Source of the DNA: an uncultured SAR116 cluster alpha proteobacterium
Lineage (GTDB): Bacteria > Pseudomonadota > Alphaproteobacteria > Puniceispirillales > GCA-002684695
Direction: 5' to 3'
Assembly (NCBI GenBank): GCA_902539295.1
Contig: CACBIM010000001.1
Span: forward strand, 62,001 to 126,000
Length of the DNA stretch: 64,000 nucleotides
Shown here: piece after piece, positions 43,878 to 53,311 of the stretch
Position numbering within the stretch: the stretch's first letter is position 1
Layout: each line of letters opens with the position of its first letter
Notes under the pieces: generated by a model
What the model was told of the DNA's origin: nothing
What the model saw: only the letters and a program-made list of their open reading frames with translations
Database searches by the model: none
Position numbers and translations under genes: made by a program

Positions 43878-44975
43878 ATGGATGATAAAATAAAAATAGT
43901 TAATGTATGGGTTGGTGCAATCTTTTTGGAAACTCAATTAGATAAAATTGACGCTATATTCAAACCTGAACAATTAATTCGAATGCCCCAACCTTCTAGA
44001 TGTTATCTTGTTGAATATGAAAATAATAATTGGTGTTGGAAGTTCTTTTGGAGCAAGCCAGAAGAATATGGAGAAAGTGGAAATTTTATTACTAAAGTAT
44101 TAAAAGAAAGCCCACCATCAGATATTAATAGATTTTTTAATGATGCATCAAACCAAGATCCAAGAATTTGGAAAACAGCTTTAACATTAACTAGTAAAGA
44201 AATTAATTTTGGAGAAATTTTTTCCAATTCTTTTGTATATAGAGAGAGTTTTGATGGCTGGTGTGGCTTATTTATGGGAGGATTATCATCAATTAATCCT
44301 GACAGCGTTCCTGAAGAATGGATGAATATATTTATTAAGAATGCACCAACTATGCTAGAGGATAAAGAATTGTCCATTAATAACTCCCCTTCTTCACCAG
44401 AGGGAATTATTCATAATTATTTGAATTTAATATTTTCAAGCCAGAATGTGCCAGCTATTAATGATAATGTCGATAATTACAAAAAATATATATCTTTTAT
44501 TAATACTCTATCACCTATTGAGAAAGGTATAGACCTAGGTATTTATGCTAGAATATCTGCTGATATTCAAGGTATAATGGTTGATACAGGTACAGTTCAA
44601 CATGCTAATAAACTATCGGCAGAGGTTAATAATAGAGTATTTTGTCATGTTCTTCATTTACAAGAAACGACGCGGATTAAATTTAAACCAAATCTTGAAG
44701 TTATAGATATAGTTGAAAAATTAATTAATGGTGCAGTTGAAATTAAAAATAACGAGCCGTTTAATGATTACAATAAACAAACGAAATCTTTTAATTATAA
44801 TGTTCAGGAAAAATTTACCCCAGATATGCTTGCATCTATTCAAAAAGAAAACCCTTTATACTTTTTAGCACTTAACGAGTTATGTCCTGAAATTGATGTA
44901 TTTAATGGACTAGAGTATTTAAAACAATTTGGTATTAAAGTAGTTGAATTAATGTCAGATGATATCTTTGATTAG
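43878..44975 (+). CDS. Protein of unknown function
   Basis: 365 residues from ATG 43878, which has AAGGA upstream; an upstream non-ATG start at 43848 is less likely. Acidic, soluble, without signal peptide. The N-terminal third has an aromatic-rich mixed alpha/beta pattern (VNVWVGAIFLE, NWCWKFFWSK, GWCGLFMGGL). I recognise no domain. It stands alone on the plus strand between the regulatory genes and a small membrane protein, a common position for unknown island effectors. Confidence 0.65.
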   Translation: MDDKIKIVNVWVGAIFLETQLDKIDAIFKPEQLIRMPQPSRCYLVEYENNNWCWKFFWSKPEEYGESGNFITKVLKESPPSDINRFFNDASNQDPRIWKTALTLTSKEINFGEIFSNSFVYRESFDGWCGLFMGGLSSINPDSVPEEWMNIFIKNAPTMLEDKELSINNSPSSPEGIIHNYLNLIFSSQNVPAINDNVDNYKKYISFINTLSPIEKGIDLGIYARISADIQGIMVDTGTVQHANKLSAEVNNRVFCHVLHLQETTRIKFKPNLEVIDIVEKLINGAVEIKNNEPFNDYNKQTKSFNYNVQEKFTPDMLASIQKENPLYFLALNELCPEIDVFNGLEYLKQFGIKVVELMSDDIFD

Positions 44976-45045
44976 ATTTATATTTATTATAATAAATAAT
45001 CAGATTTATTTATGCATTAATTTCAAATAAAAGATTGGTGATAAT

Positions 45046-45381
45046 ATGAATAATAACGATATTTATGATAAGAATTATCTTCTAAAATTAGGTAGAAAAT
45101 ACGGAATAAATGCAGAAGCTGGGCACTTAAACGAAAAAGGTATAAGGGTTTTTTCTAATGGTGATGGTACTTATTCGACTGATGCTAGCACCGATTATCA
45201 AAGATTAGAATATGAAAAAGATAAATTAACAAGATCTATAAATGCAGTTAATAATGGGTTTAATGAAACAAGCAATAATTATGAATTGCAACAAAATACC
45301 GGAAGCAAACTAGGTATATTTATTTATTTAATATTAATAATTTTTGGGGCTGCTTGGCTGTTTTTTAATATTAATATTTAA
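45046..45381 (+). CDS. Small protein with C-terminal membrane helix
   Basis: 111 residues. The first 85 are polar with GRKYGINAEAGHLNEKGIRVFSNGDGTY (shown in part as GHLNEKG), the last 20 form one membrane helix (IFIYLILIIFGAAWLFF). GTGATAAT precedes the start as a weak SD. No known family. It converges with the next gene, 5 bases apart. Confidence 0.58.
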   Translation: MNNNDIYDKNYLLKLGRKYGINAEAGHLNEKGIRVFSNGDGTYSTDASTDYQRLEYEKDKLTRSINAVNNGFNETSNNYELQQNTGSKLGIFIYLILIIFGAAWLFFNINI

Positions 45382-45386
45382 AATTA

Positions 45387-46394
45387 TTAATCAATACTAG
45401 CTTCATAAACATTTCTAAAATAACCTTGACTAGACCATTTTCTTGGCGCGTACACTGGATCCCAACAACTGATTTTAACAAATTTACCTATTAAAGTTTT
45501 AGCTTTATTAGTGACTGATAAATCCCTATCAAAGGTTGAAATCTTCATAAACCTTTCAGATCCATCACTAAGTTTTAAAATTGTACAAATAGAGCCTCTA
45601 TGCATTACATTGGTCGCAACATCTATAAGTTTTAAATTGTCAGAATTAAGGTCTAGTAAATCATTATTTTGCTCAGCTCTATTTTTTTCTTGTTTGTATG
45701 CTTCGAGTTCTTTTAATTTTATACCTAATTGAGTAGCAAGTTTTTCATTATCAGATTTAAGCTCTTTATTTTCATTTTCCGAAACTTTTAAAGCATCCTC
45801 TTTTATTTCAAGTTTGTTCTCAGTTTCCAATAGCTTTTCCCTAACCATTTCCAATTCAATTTTTAGATCTTCGAGTTCTTTTGATGTTTTTAATCTTATT
45901 CTTTCTATTTCTTTTTGGTATTCATAATGGTCTGTAGTACCTTTTTCTTTTTCAAAAAAGGCTTTTGCTAAATCGTCAAAAGTGTTTACCTCACCTCTTT
46001 CATATCTTGGATGCAATTCTAATAAATCTTTGGGTGTTAATTTACCTGCTTCCCTTCTACTTTTTATCAAGGAAGATAAAAAAAACTCATTTTCAATATC
46101 ATCTCTAATTACAGTAACAACTTTTGGATTTGGATAAGAAGTGATAATTAAAATAAATTTTCCTGTCTCAACTTTATTTTTATCTTTATTAATAAATTTT
46201 GCTGTAACTTCAAATTTTCTATTAATTTCTTGCCAATTGAATTTTTGACAATCAAAAATTTTTAATTGTGAAGATCTGTTTTGTAATGTTGCCTCGTAAT
46301 ACATTCCAAATCTAAATGGAAACGAGTCTTGATTAGCGTGTTCATGATGAACAACATCTACAATGATTTCTTTTTTATTAAAATAATCTACCAT
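45387..46394 (-). CDS. Coiled-coil protein with flanking globular domains, function unknown
   Basis: 335 residues. N-terminal beta-rich domain (1-110, with HHEHANQDSFPFRFG), a coiled coil at about 150-245 and a C-terminal domain with WDPVYAPRKWSSQGYF. No signal or membrane segment, so probably cytoplasmic. The layout suggests a sensor or structural protein, but no family is recognised. Confidence 0.62.
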   Translation of the reverse strand: MVDYFNKKEIIVDVVHHEHANQDSFPFRFGMYYEATLQNRSSQLKIFDCQKFNWQEINRKFEVTAKFINKDKNKVETGKFILIITSYPNPKVVTVIRDDIENEFFLSSLIKSRREAGKLTPKDLLELHPRYERGEVNTFDDLAKAFFEKEKGTTDHYEYQKEIERIRLKTSKELEDLKIELEMVREKLLETENKLEIKEDALKVSENENKELKSDNEKLATQLGIKLKELEAYKQEKNRAEQNNDLLDLNSDNLKLIDVATNVMHRGSICTILKLSDGSERFMKISTFDRDLSVTNKAKTLIGKFVKISCWDPVYAPRKWSSQGYFRNVYEASID

Positions 46395-46496
46395 AAAAAA
46401 ACTAGGTTTAAAACTAGTTGAACTTAAATGATATCTAAATACATTCTCATATTCAAATATTATTTGTAGAATTGCTTCTAACTTAAAACCAATAAT

Positions 46497-46742
46497 TTAT
46501 ATCAGTGTTTGATAATTTATTGCTGGGCAAGATAGTCCTCTTTTTCTTACCTCATAAGCATATAGATTTTTTTCTGAAAATGTTTTCAACTGTTTTTTTA
46601 AATTAACAACTTCGCATATATCTCTATTTGATAAATTAGAAATTTCCTTTTCTAATCTGACACGATTATCTACAAAGTGCGAAATATATAATAATGAAAC
46701 AATACTTACTGCAGCAAAAGTAAATATACAGTTTGTTCTCAT
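46497..46742 (-). CDS. Small exported protein with variant of the island cysteine motif
   Basis: 81 residues: an N-terminal hydrophobic helix (about 5-21), then LSNRDIC and, 27 residues later, VRKRGLSC, the same Cys-to-Cys layout as in the 31156, 31553, 33796 and 50026 proteins. It is essentially a bare version of the motif. GGAGAC precedes the start. Function unknown. Confidence 0.6.
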   Translation of the reverse strand: MRTNCIFTFAAVSIVSLLYISHFVDNRVRLEKEISNLSNRDICEVVNLKKQLKTFSEKNLYAYEVRKRGLSCPAINYQTLI

Positions 46743-46908
46743 AAATTGTCTCCTTAAATTATAATTTAAATAATTAAATTAATACTCATAAATTAATTAC
46801 AGTTAAAAAAATTTAATTTTAATTATAATCCAATATAAAATTTCAATAATTTATCATTTATTTTCTAGATAATCAAAACTTTGACACTTTTATCGGTGAA
46901 GAAAAGGG

Positions 46909-47508
46909 ATGAAAATTTTACTAAGGTTAATTTCAATATTTATAATTATTGGTTTGATAGGAGTTATTGCTGAGTTTATCTATAATATTCCCTCTAATTC
47001 GTTTAATGCTTTTCGCTATTACACTCTTTATGGTGGCGGTGAGAGATGTTTAGAGAAACTTAAAGAATATTCAAATGAATTTACCTCTCTTGGAACTCTA
47101 AAAAACGGTAAATGTAAAATTAAAAATGCTGTTGAAATTAGCTCATATAAAGAAACGCAAATTTCAAGTAAGTATACCCTGTCTTGTCCTACAGCACTCA
47201 AAATAGGAAAATACTTTAAAGAAATTAAAGCAAATTATGTAGAGGATATGGGAACAAATAATTGTAGAACAATTTCAGGATCTAATATTATGAGCGAACA
47301 TAGCTACGGAACTGCTATTGATCTTTCAAAGATAAATAATGCATCAGTAAAAACTGATTGGAATAAGAATACTGAAAAAGGTAAATTATTAAGCAATGCA
47401 TCTAAAGTGGCATGCAAATACTTTTCAAATATTATAACACCATCTTCAGATGCTGCGCATCATGATCACTTCCACTTTGATAACGGTTATGGACGTAAAT
47501 GTTTTTGA
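46909..47508 (+). CDS. Extensin-like/M15-type metallopeptidase-fold protein
   Basis: 199 residues. One N-terminal membrane helix (about 5-25). The domain has the extensin C-like layout: CPTALKIGKYF, then SEHSYGTAID (His131, Asp138) and AAHHDHFHFD (184-191), which are the zinc ligands of M15/VanY-like enzymes. It likely acts on peptidoglycan in the periplasm. AAGGG lies before the ATG. The gap upstream holds CAATAA at 46844 with CTAG instead of CGTC at the right spacing, not counted as a promoter. Confidence 0.78.
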   Translation: MKILLRLISIFIIIGLIGVIAEFIYNIPSNSFNAFRYYTLYGGGERCLEKLKEYSNEFTSLGTLKNGKCKIKNAVEISSYKETQISSKYTLSCPTALKIGKYFKEIKANYVEDMGTNNCRTISGSNIMSEHSYGTAIDLSKINNASVKTDWNKNTEKGKLLSNASKVACKYFSNIITPSSDAAHHDHFHFDNGYGRKCF

Positions 47509-47647
47509 TCAAGTTAAATTTATAAACTTTTTTAATGCCTCTTTCATTCTTATACTTGGCATGTAGTAGTTTTATGTACCCAGTCAGGGTGAAGCAGTTT
47601 AAGGGAGTCAGAGGGTGTTTATAGGAGTTTCTAGGATGTATTAAACT

Positions 47648-48943
47648 TCAACATCCCTTACAGTCTTTCTTGATGCATTCTTTTGAAAGTCTTTGTGCTT
47701 CTTTTATCTGAGATGTGGTCATGATCTCTTCAAATTCTTCTATGTATTCTTTCGCATTTTCATTTCCATTTGAACTAGAAATGTACCACCACATAAGGGC
47801 ATAAACATAGTCTTCAATAACTCCATATCCATTAGCGTACATAAATCCTAGACTAAACTGTCCGTATGCATCTCCCTTTTCAGCAGAAAGACGAAACCAT
47901 TTGACTGCTTCATTATGATCTAAGGGAACTCCATCTCCATAATAGTACATATCTCCTAATTCGTTCTGAGATTCTGCATCTCCCTGCTCAGCTGCAAGTC
48001 GGAACAATTGAGCGGCTTTTTTATAATCCTTAGGAACTCCATCTCCATCATCGTACATTCTTCCTAGGTGCTTCTGAGCATCTATATTTCCTTGTTTTGC
48101 AGCAAGTTTGAATAATAATTGTCCTGTTACTTGAAAGTCTTGAGGAACACCTTTTCCTTCTTCATACATTGTCCCTAGATAATATTGTGCTATGGCTGTT
48201 CCCTTTTCAGCAGCTAGTTTATACCATTTAACTGCTTCTTTATAATCTTGAGTAACTCCAGTTCCATCTTCATACATTGTCCCTAGATAAAATTGTGCTT
48301 TTGCATGCCCCTTTTCAGCAGGTAGTTTTAACCATTTGACTGCTTCTTTATAATCTTGGGCAAGTCCTTTCCCCCCTTGACTGTATAATAATCCAAGTAT
48401 TGCATGTGCATTTATATTTCCCTGCTCGGCAGCACGTTTACTCCATTGGGCTGCTTTTTTTAAGTCTTGAGGAACTCCTTCTCCTTCATAATACATCTCA
48501 GATAGATTAAAATATGCTCCTTCATGTTTCTGTTTAGCAGAAAGTTGGAACAACCGGAGTGCTTCCTTATAGTCTTGAGAAACGCCGTTTCCTTCTCTGT
48601 ACAACCTTCCAAGATTAACCTGCGCATTTATATCTCCCTGCTCAGCTGCAAGTCGTAACAATTTAGCTGATTTCTTATAATCCTGAGAAACGCCATTTCC
48701 ATAATAGTACATCCTTGATAGATTATTCTGTGCTATTGCAAATCCTTGCTTAGCGGCAAGTCGGTACCATTTAACTGCTTCTTTATAATCTTGAGCAACT
48801 CCAGTTCCTTCATCGTACATTAACCCTAGTGTATTTTGTGCTTCTAAATTTCCTTCTTCAGCAAGAGGTGATAGTATATTTAAAGCCTTATCATAGTCTT
48901 CATTATTATAAGCATCTAATCCTTCTTTAATACTGGTCATCAA
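47648..48943 (-). CDS. Cytosolic Sel1-repeat protein
   Basis: 431 residues with about eleven regular 36-residue Sel1 repeats (consensus AEQGDA.AQ..LG.MY..G.GV.QDYKEA), closer to one another than in the proteins at 24015 and 25637. It ends with a Cys-rich tail (CIKKDCKGC). No signal peptide. The high similarity between repeats suggests recent expansion. Confidence 0.85.
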   Translation of the reverse strand: MMTSIKEGLDAYNNEDYDKALNILSPLAEEGNLEAQNTLGLMYDEGTGVAQDYKEAVKWYRLAAKQGFAIAQNNLSRMYYYGNGVSQDYKKSAKLLRLAAEQGDINAQVNLGRLYREGNGVSQDYKEALRLFQLSAKQKHEGAYFNLSEMYYEGEGVPQDLKKAAQWSKRAAEQGNINAHAILGLLYSQGGKGLAQDYKEAVKWLKLPAEKGHAKAQFYLGTMYEDGTGVTQDYKEAVKWYKLAAEKGTAIAQYYLGTMYEEGKGVPQDFQVTGQLLFKLAAKQGNIDAQKHLGRMYDDGDGVPKDYKKAAQLFRLAAEQGDAESQNELGDMYYYGDGVPLDHNEAVKWFRLSAEKGDAYGQFSLGFMYANGYGVIEDYVYALMWWYISSSNGNENAKEYIEEFEEIMTTSQIKEAQRLSKECIKKDCKGC

Positions 48944-49043
48944 ATATACTCATTTATGAAATTCAAATGTGTCAAAACTTTTTATCTCTAGGTTGTTACG
49001 TTTTTCAATCTTGCTTTTAGCCTATTAGCAATATTTGAATGTA

Positions 49044-50018
49044 TTAATAATGAAATATAGATACTAAATTACCGTTCTTATTATAATGGCTTTCAAAAAG
49101 TAAATTACCATTTTGATTGTAACTGACCCAGAGACCTTCTTTATTATTCTTATTGTAATTGCCTTTAAATTTTAATTGTCCATTAGACCAAAAATTCATC
49201 CACTCACCGACTTTCTCACCATTTTTATCGTATTTACCTTTAGATTTTAATTGTCCACTAGACCAATAATTTATCCACTCACCGACTTTCTCACCATTTT
49301 TATCGTATTTACCTTTAGATTTTAATTGTCCATTTTGATAATAAATAACCTCAAGGCCTTCCTTTTTAATATCTTTTTTACTTACTACCTTTCCATTCTT
49401 ATAAAAAATACCAGATTTAAATTTTCCATTTTCATGATAAGTAACAACATAACCTTCTTTCTTTCCATTCTTGTAATCTATTTTATGCATTAATTGTCCA
49501 AAGAAGTAATAATGAAACCAAGGACCTTCTTTTTTACCATTCTTGAAGTTACCTTGAGATTTTAATTTTCCATACTCATGATAACAATATTTGGAAACTA
49601 TTTTTTTAACATCCTTGTAGTTACATTTATAAGTTAGGCTTATATCTTCATAGAAAGTGACCTCAAGACCTTCTTTTTTACCATTTTTGAAATTACCCTT
49701 AATATGTATCTGCCCATTTTCATGGTATTGAAACCAAGGACCTTCTTTTATACCATTCTTTAATTTAATTTTTTTATATAAAAATCCCCTTTTATGGTAT
49801 TCAAGCCAAGTGCCCTCTAATTTTCCATTAATAATTTCTCCAGTTATACGTATTTCATCAGTGTTATAAAATTCCTTAATTTTTCCTGTAAACAAATCAT
49901 CTGAATTTTTGATAAAATACAGTCCATCTCTTTTAACCAAATCATCCATACTTTCACTCAAACTTGGAAGCGAGATAAGAGAGAATAAGATTAATGGAAT
50001 AAGGAATAGTTTTTTCAT
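49044..50018 (-). CDS. Secreted MORN_2/YwqK-type repeat protein
   Basis: 324 residues with a signal peptide (ends LPSLSES). About ten repeats with the pattern KGNFKNGKKEG.W..YH.NGQ; the units near the C-terminus (SKGKYDKNGEKVGEW) are almost identical. Larger relative of the protein at 23285. It starts 7 bases after the lipoprotein at 50026, so the two are one operon. Confidence 0.75.
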   Translation of the reverse strand: MKKLFLIPLILFSLISLPSLSESMDDLVKRDGLYFIKNSDDLFTGKIKEFYNTDEIRITGEIINGKLEGTWLEYHKRGFLYKKIKLKNGIKEGPWFQYHENGQIHIKGNFKNGKKEGLEVTFYEDISLTYKCNYKDVKKIVSKYCYHEYGKLKSQGNFKNGKKEGPWFHYYFFGQLMHKIDYKNGKKEGYVVTYHENGKFKSGIFYKNGKVVSKKDIKKEGLEVIYYQNGQLKSKGKYDKNGEKVGEWINYWSSGQLKSKGKYDKNGEKVGEWMNFWSNGQLKFKGNYNKNNKEGLWVSYNQNGNLLFESHYNKNGNLVSIFHY

Positions 50019-50025
50019 ATAAAAA

Positions 50026-50841
50026 TTAGTTTATTTTTTTTTGTGATAGCCAATCATTAACTTCATTACTCATTATTTCTAAAACTAAAGCATCTGTGAT
50101 TTTCACTTCTTCAGACATGTCATAACAAGTTACTCTTGCAAAGCCATCTTCTAAATTAATTTTATTGACTTCGTATTTACTCTTACCAGTTTTATCTTCA
50201 GGATGAGTTAAAACTTTAGGTTCTTGCATTTCAACATCTTTGAAAGCCATTATAATCTTATCAACAACTTTCTGTTTATCTTTATAGCAATCTTCTATGT
50301 CTTCATCATAATAGATAAACCCAACTACACCACCTATTGGAAAAGGTATTTTCATATCATTTTGATTAAACACAATTTCAACTGTGTCATACATTTTAAA
50401 TGAATGATGTCCATCAAATCTAACATGCAAAAATTTATCACTTAAATGACTGTAATTATTAGTCATGTTTCTAACAATTTCACTCGGAGTAAAATGTAAA
50501 TCCACATCATTTCCAATATTAATGCCTTCAATTGGAAATAGAAAATTATCATCTTTTACTTTAATGATACTCTCATTTTCTTTAACAAAATTATCTGGAT
50601 TACAATCAAGATTTCTTTCTTTTACAATTTGTACAAATTGAATTAAATCTGGATCATCTGTCAACTGACCATCATATTTATCCCATGCCTTGTAACAAAT
50701 AATTTCATCTGACCATTCTTTATAATAATCGTCTTCTTCTGTTTCTAATGTTTGTGAAGATTGTACAGTCAAATTATTAGTACATGAAGTACCAATAAAA
50801 GATATTAATATTACCGCATAAATATAGAAAAGATTTTTCAT
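50026..50841 (-). CDS. Lipoprotein with SDE...RNLxC motif
   Basis: 271 residues. Lipobox FIGTSC gives lipid-bound Cys20. Residues 44-79 hold the island cysteine motif (WSDEIIC ... ERNLDC). The rest (about 120-271) is a beta-rich domain with VEIVFN and a VTCYDMSEEVKITD segment. Function unknown. It is first of a two-gene operon with the MORN-type protein. Confidence 0.68.
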   Translation of the reverse strand: MKNLFYIYAVILISFIGTSCTNNLTVQSSQTLETEEDDYYKEWSDEIICYKAWDKYDGQLTDDPDLIQFVQIVKERNLDCNPDNFVKENESIIKVKDDNFLFPIEGINIGNDVDLHFTPSEIVRNMTNNYSHLSDKFLHVRFDGHHSFKMYDTVEIVFNQNDMKIPFPIGGVVGFIYYDEDIEDCYKDKQKVVDKIIMAFKDVEMQEPKVLTHPEDKTGKSKYEVNKINLEDGFARVTCYDMSEEVKITDALVLEIMSNEVNDWLSQKKIN

Positions 50842-51000
50842 AGTTCACCCTGATAATTATGACTGGGCTTAATTAGCAAAGATTTATGTTGTAATTGTGT
50901 TAAAATCTTTAGCAAAAATCATCTTTTGGTCATTATTAAATCCTTTTTCAGACAACATACGCTTCTATGACATTATTACTGTTTCAACAAGGAGGTATTA

Positions 51001-51522
51001 ATGCTCAGTACAATCAAAGACTATTCAATATATTTTCCAGCACTCTTAATTTTCTCTCTATTCTTTTCATTCCAGTCCAATGCCGAAGTATCGGATGGTG
51101 AACTAAGACGAATGATGATGGATATGACAAATGAAAAGCACCCTGAATGTAATGTTATGTTTAAAAGAGGTTCTACTTTGAAAACAGGTGATAGAGTTGT
51201 CTGCTCTCCTAGAATTAATGTTTTAATGGATGCAGAACTCAATAGAATTTATAAAGATGTGATGGAGAGGTACTCCGTTTTCCCTAAGCAGAAAAAAAGA
51301 ATAAGAAATACTCAAAGAGAGTGGATAAAATATCGTGATGAAGAATGTGTCTTTGAAGACTTTGATGGAAGTGGGTTAGTTAAGACAAACTGTACAGCAG
51401 AAGCAATAGCATTATCCATCTGGTATTTAAAAAGATTAAACTCCATTCAATTTGATGAAAAAGGTATTCCACAAATCAAGAAGGTTTTGAAGGAATATAA
51501 AAGAGAAGTTAACCCAATTTAA
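51001..51522 (+). CDS. LprI/DUF1311-family exported protein
   Basis: 173 residues with a signal peptide (ends SNAEV). The DUF1311 pattern is seen from residue 80: LNRIYKDVMERY, then TQREWIKYRDEEC and the C-terminal IALSIWYLKRLNSI. LprI in Mycobacterium blocks lysozyme; other members are uncharacterised. AAGGAGG lies seven bases before the ATG. A strong terminator follows at 51544. Confidence 0.78.
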   Translation: MLSTIKDYSIYFPALLIFSLFFSFQSNAEVSDGELRRMMMDMTNEKHPECNVMFKRGSTLKTGDRVVCSPRINVLMDAELNRIYKDVMERYSVFPKQKKRIRNTQREWIKYRDEECVFEDFDGSGLVKTNCTAEAIALSIWYLKRLNSIQFDEKGIPQIKKVLKEYKREVNPI

Positions 51523-51543
51523 TTATAGTTTCCTCCCAGAAAG

Positions 51544-51580
51544 ACTAAATGGTAGTTCATTCTATCATTTAGTTTTTTTT
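51544..51580 (+). terminator. Rho-independent terminator
   Basis: ACTAAATGGTAG (51544-51555), loop TTCATT, CTATCATTTAGT (51562-51573), then eight T. One mismatch in 12 pairs. Placed 22 bases after the DUF1311 stop. Confidence 0.85.
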
Positions 51581-51646
51581 ATTTAAAACTTCTATACTAA
51601 TTTTAAACTATTAAAAAATGACTAAAGGTAAAACTAATTTATCATC

Positions 51647-52930
51647 TTATGACATAAGGTCAGAAAACTTGATATATTCATCTTTTGAACTGAAAAAACT
51701 TTTTATCTTGATAGGATAAAAGGCATCACTTGGTTTAAATATTTTTTCCTTAATACCTTCTTTAAACATATTTTGTTTTTTTATATATACTTTCGCTTCA
51801 TGAATATTCCTGAAAGATTTTGTTTCAAATTCATTAATATAAAATATACGGCTATATATTGTCCAACCTCTTGCATTTTCAGAATCATTTAAACCATTAA
51901 AAGTTTCTTTAAAAGTGTCAATATTATAATAAAGCTTACTTGGATGTACAGGAGTATCCCTATAATAATCAAAATAAAAAGATGATGGTAACAATAGTTT
52001 AATAGAGTAAGGGTCATTAATGGGGCAAGAGTAATTACTTAGAAATTTAAAAAATTTTGAATTTCTTTTATACCATTTACTAAAATTTAAGTTCTCTCTC
52101 TTGATGATTAAAAATGCTCTAAAAATACTTTGTCTAATATGTATTTCTCCAACTTCCTTTTTAACTTTAATTTTCCAAATTTTATTAAAGTTCTCGTCAT
52201 TACCAGAACAACGTTTGAGTTCACTCTCATTATAACTTAATCCTAAAAACTTTTTTAAAACCTCTTTATCACATTCTGTACCTGCACCTACATAAGAAGA
52301 TTTAATTGGTGTTGTTGTTGTTATGGGCATATTAGCCTTTTCAAATTCATAAATTTTATAAATATTACTTAAAGAGGTTTCCTTTTTAATTTTTGATAGC
52401 CTTTCTTCAAATCTATCTCTATCACGGGTATTTATTTTTTTAATTAGTGTGATGTAATAATTAAGTTTTTTTTCTTTTTTTCTTTCGTGTTTAAGTATTC
52501 TTTTTTCTAACTTTTTATCTTCAACATAAAAAACATTTTCACCTAAATGGTTTTTGCCTTCAATTACATCATAAGAATTTCCTTCTCCACCAATAGATAC
52601 ATTCAACTCAGGTTTATACTTTTGAATGTTGGATATTTCTGCTACCAATCCCATCACTTCATTTTCATGTTCAGAGATAACTTCAAACTCATGAAGATAA
52701 CCAAACCTTCTTAATTCTTTATGCAATTTTTGAAAACTTTCATTTTTGGCAGATTCAAGATGTTGTTCCATTCTTTTTTCAGGCTTTTGACTTGTAAAAC
52801 CAATATATTCCTTACCACCAACAGTTATTTTATAAACAAAGCATTTTAACTTAGGAACACCTGCTTCTAATGCTTTATCTAAAGTTAATCTATTTTCCCA
52901 AATTTTTTCTTCTATAGTTTCATCTGTCAT
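51647..52930 (-). CDS. GIY-YIG nuclease-domain protein
   Basis: 427 residues. The GIY-YIG core lies at about 30-115: FVY (31-33), YIG (42-44), Arg53 and Glu98 in LVAEISNI, followed by NVSIGGEG. The rest has a basic middle (Lys-rich, about 145-200) and a C-terminal half that I do not recognise. Such proteins are free-standing homing or mobile-element nucleases. It is the last full gene before the right attachment site. Confidence 0.75.
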   Translation of the reverse strand: MTDETIEEKIWENRLTLDKALEAGVPKLKCFVYKITVGGKEYIGFTSQKPEKRMEQHLESAKNESFQKLHKELRRFGYLHEFEVISEHENEVMGLVAEISNIQKYKPELNVSIGGEGNSYDVIEGKNHLGENVFYVEDKKLEKRILKHERKKEKKLNYYITLIKKINTRDRDRFEERLSKIKKETSLSNIYKIYEFEKANMPITTTTPIKSSYVGAGTECDKEVLKKFLGLSYNESELKRCSGNDENFNKIWKIKVKKEVGEIHIRQSIFRAFLIIKRENLNFSKWYKRNSKFFKFLSNYSCPINDPYSIKLLLPSSFYFDYYRDTPVHPSKLYYNIDTFKETFNGLNDSENARGWTIYSRIFYINEFETKSFRNIHEAKVYIKKQNMFKEGIKEKIFKPSDAFYPIKIKSFFSSKDEYIKFSDLMS

Positions 52931-52945
52931 TTAAATATCTCTTAC

Positions 52946-53092
52946 TCAACCCAGCCATCTCTTATGCCTATCCCATCTATGTATATATCCTTTATAAGGT
53001 TTTCCTTTAGCAATAAACTTTATACTATCCAGATAATAAACCCTATTAGGGCCTGTGCTGAACTTATATTGGTTTATTCCTTTTAAGGTCAT
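52946..53092 (-). CDS. Possible small protein (48 residues)
   Basis: A 48-residue frame from ATG 53092 with TGPNRVYYLDSIKFIAKGK and a basic, aromatic C-terminus (HRWDRHKRWLG). The composition is protein-like and phage-like, but there is no strong SD. The remaining bases between 52931 and 53311 hold only the attachment site and AT-rich sequence. Confidence 0.35.
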   Translation of the reverse strand: MTLKGINQYKFSTGPNRVYYLDSIKFIAKGKPYKGYIHRWDRHKRWLG

Positions 53093-53239
53093 TTTCTTAT
53101 TAAACTTTATCTTAACCTTTTTTTGTGATAAGATATAAAGTTAATTTTCAATCATATAATGTGGGTTGAAAGAAGGGTTGAATTGATATAAAAATTATAC
53201 AAGTAAGCATAATAAGGGTTACAGGGCAATGTATGGCTT

Positions 53240-53255
53240 CCTGAGCGCCCGCCAT
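53240..53255 (+). repeat. Right attachment site (attR) of the island
   Basis: CCTGAGCGCCCGCCAT, identical to 16 bases at the tRNA-Ser 3' end (21054-21069), in the same orientation and about 32 kb away. Confidence 0.85.
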
Positions 53256-53311
53256 ATCAATTTAATAAAAACAGTGTGTTAACACCCTTTTGACAGATTA
53301 AAATCTGTCAC

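Larger units (their letters stand above)
21054..53255. mobile_element. Genomic island inserted at the 3' end of tRNA-Ser
   Basis: The element is bounded by a 16-base direct repeat of the tRNA 3' end (21054-21069 and 53240-53255), with a tyrosine integrase just inside the left end. It carries accessory genes: an AlpA-like regulator, a replication-type HTH protein, a RecQ/DprA defence-type operon, sigma and anti-sigma factors, a stand-alone rpoC and many small exported proteins. No conjugation or phage structural genes are seen, so it would need a helper to move. The boundaries are read directly; that it forms one element is inference. The presence of rpoC, normally a core gene beside rpoB, is very unusual. 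Confidence 0.8.

Noticed and set aside
46844-46868. CAATAA with 15-base spacing upstream of the extensin-like gene
   Set aside because: The second element reads CTAG, not CGTC, and the distance to the start is 41 bases; too weak to count as a sixth promoter copy.
21054-53255. Integrative conjugative element
   Set aside because: No relaxase, coupling protein or type IV secretion genes seen; called a genomic island only.
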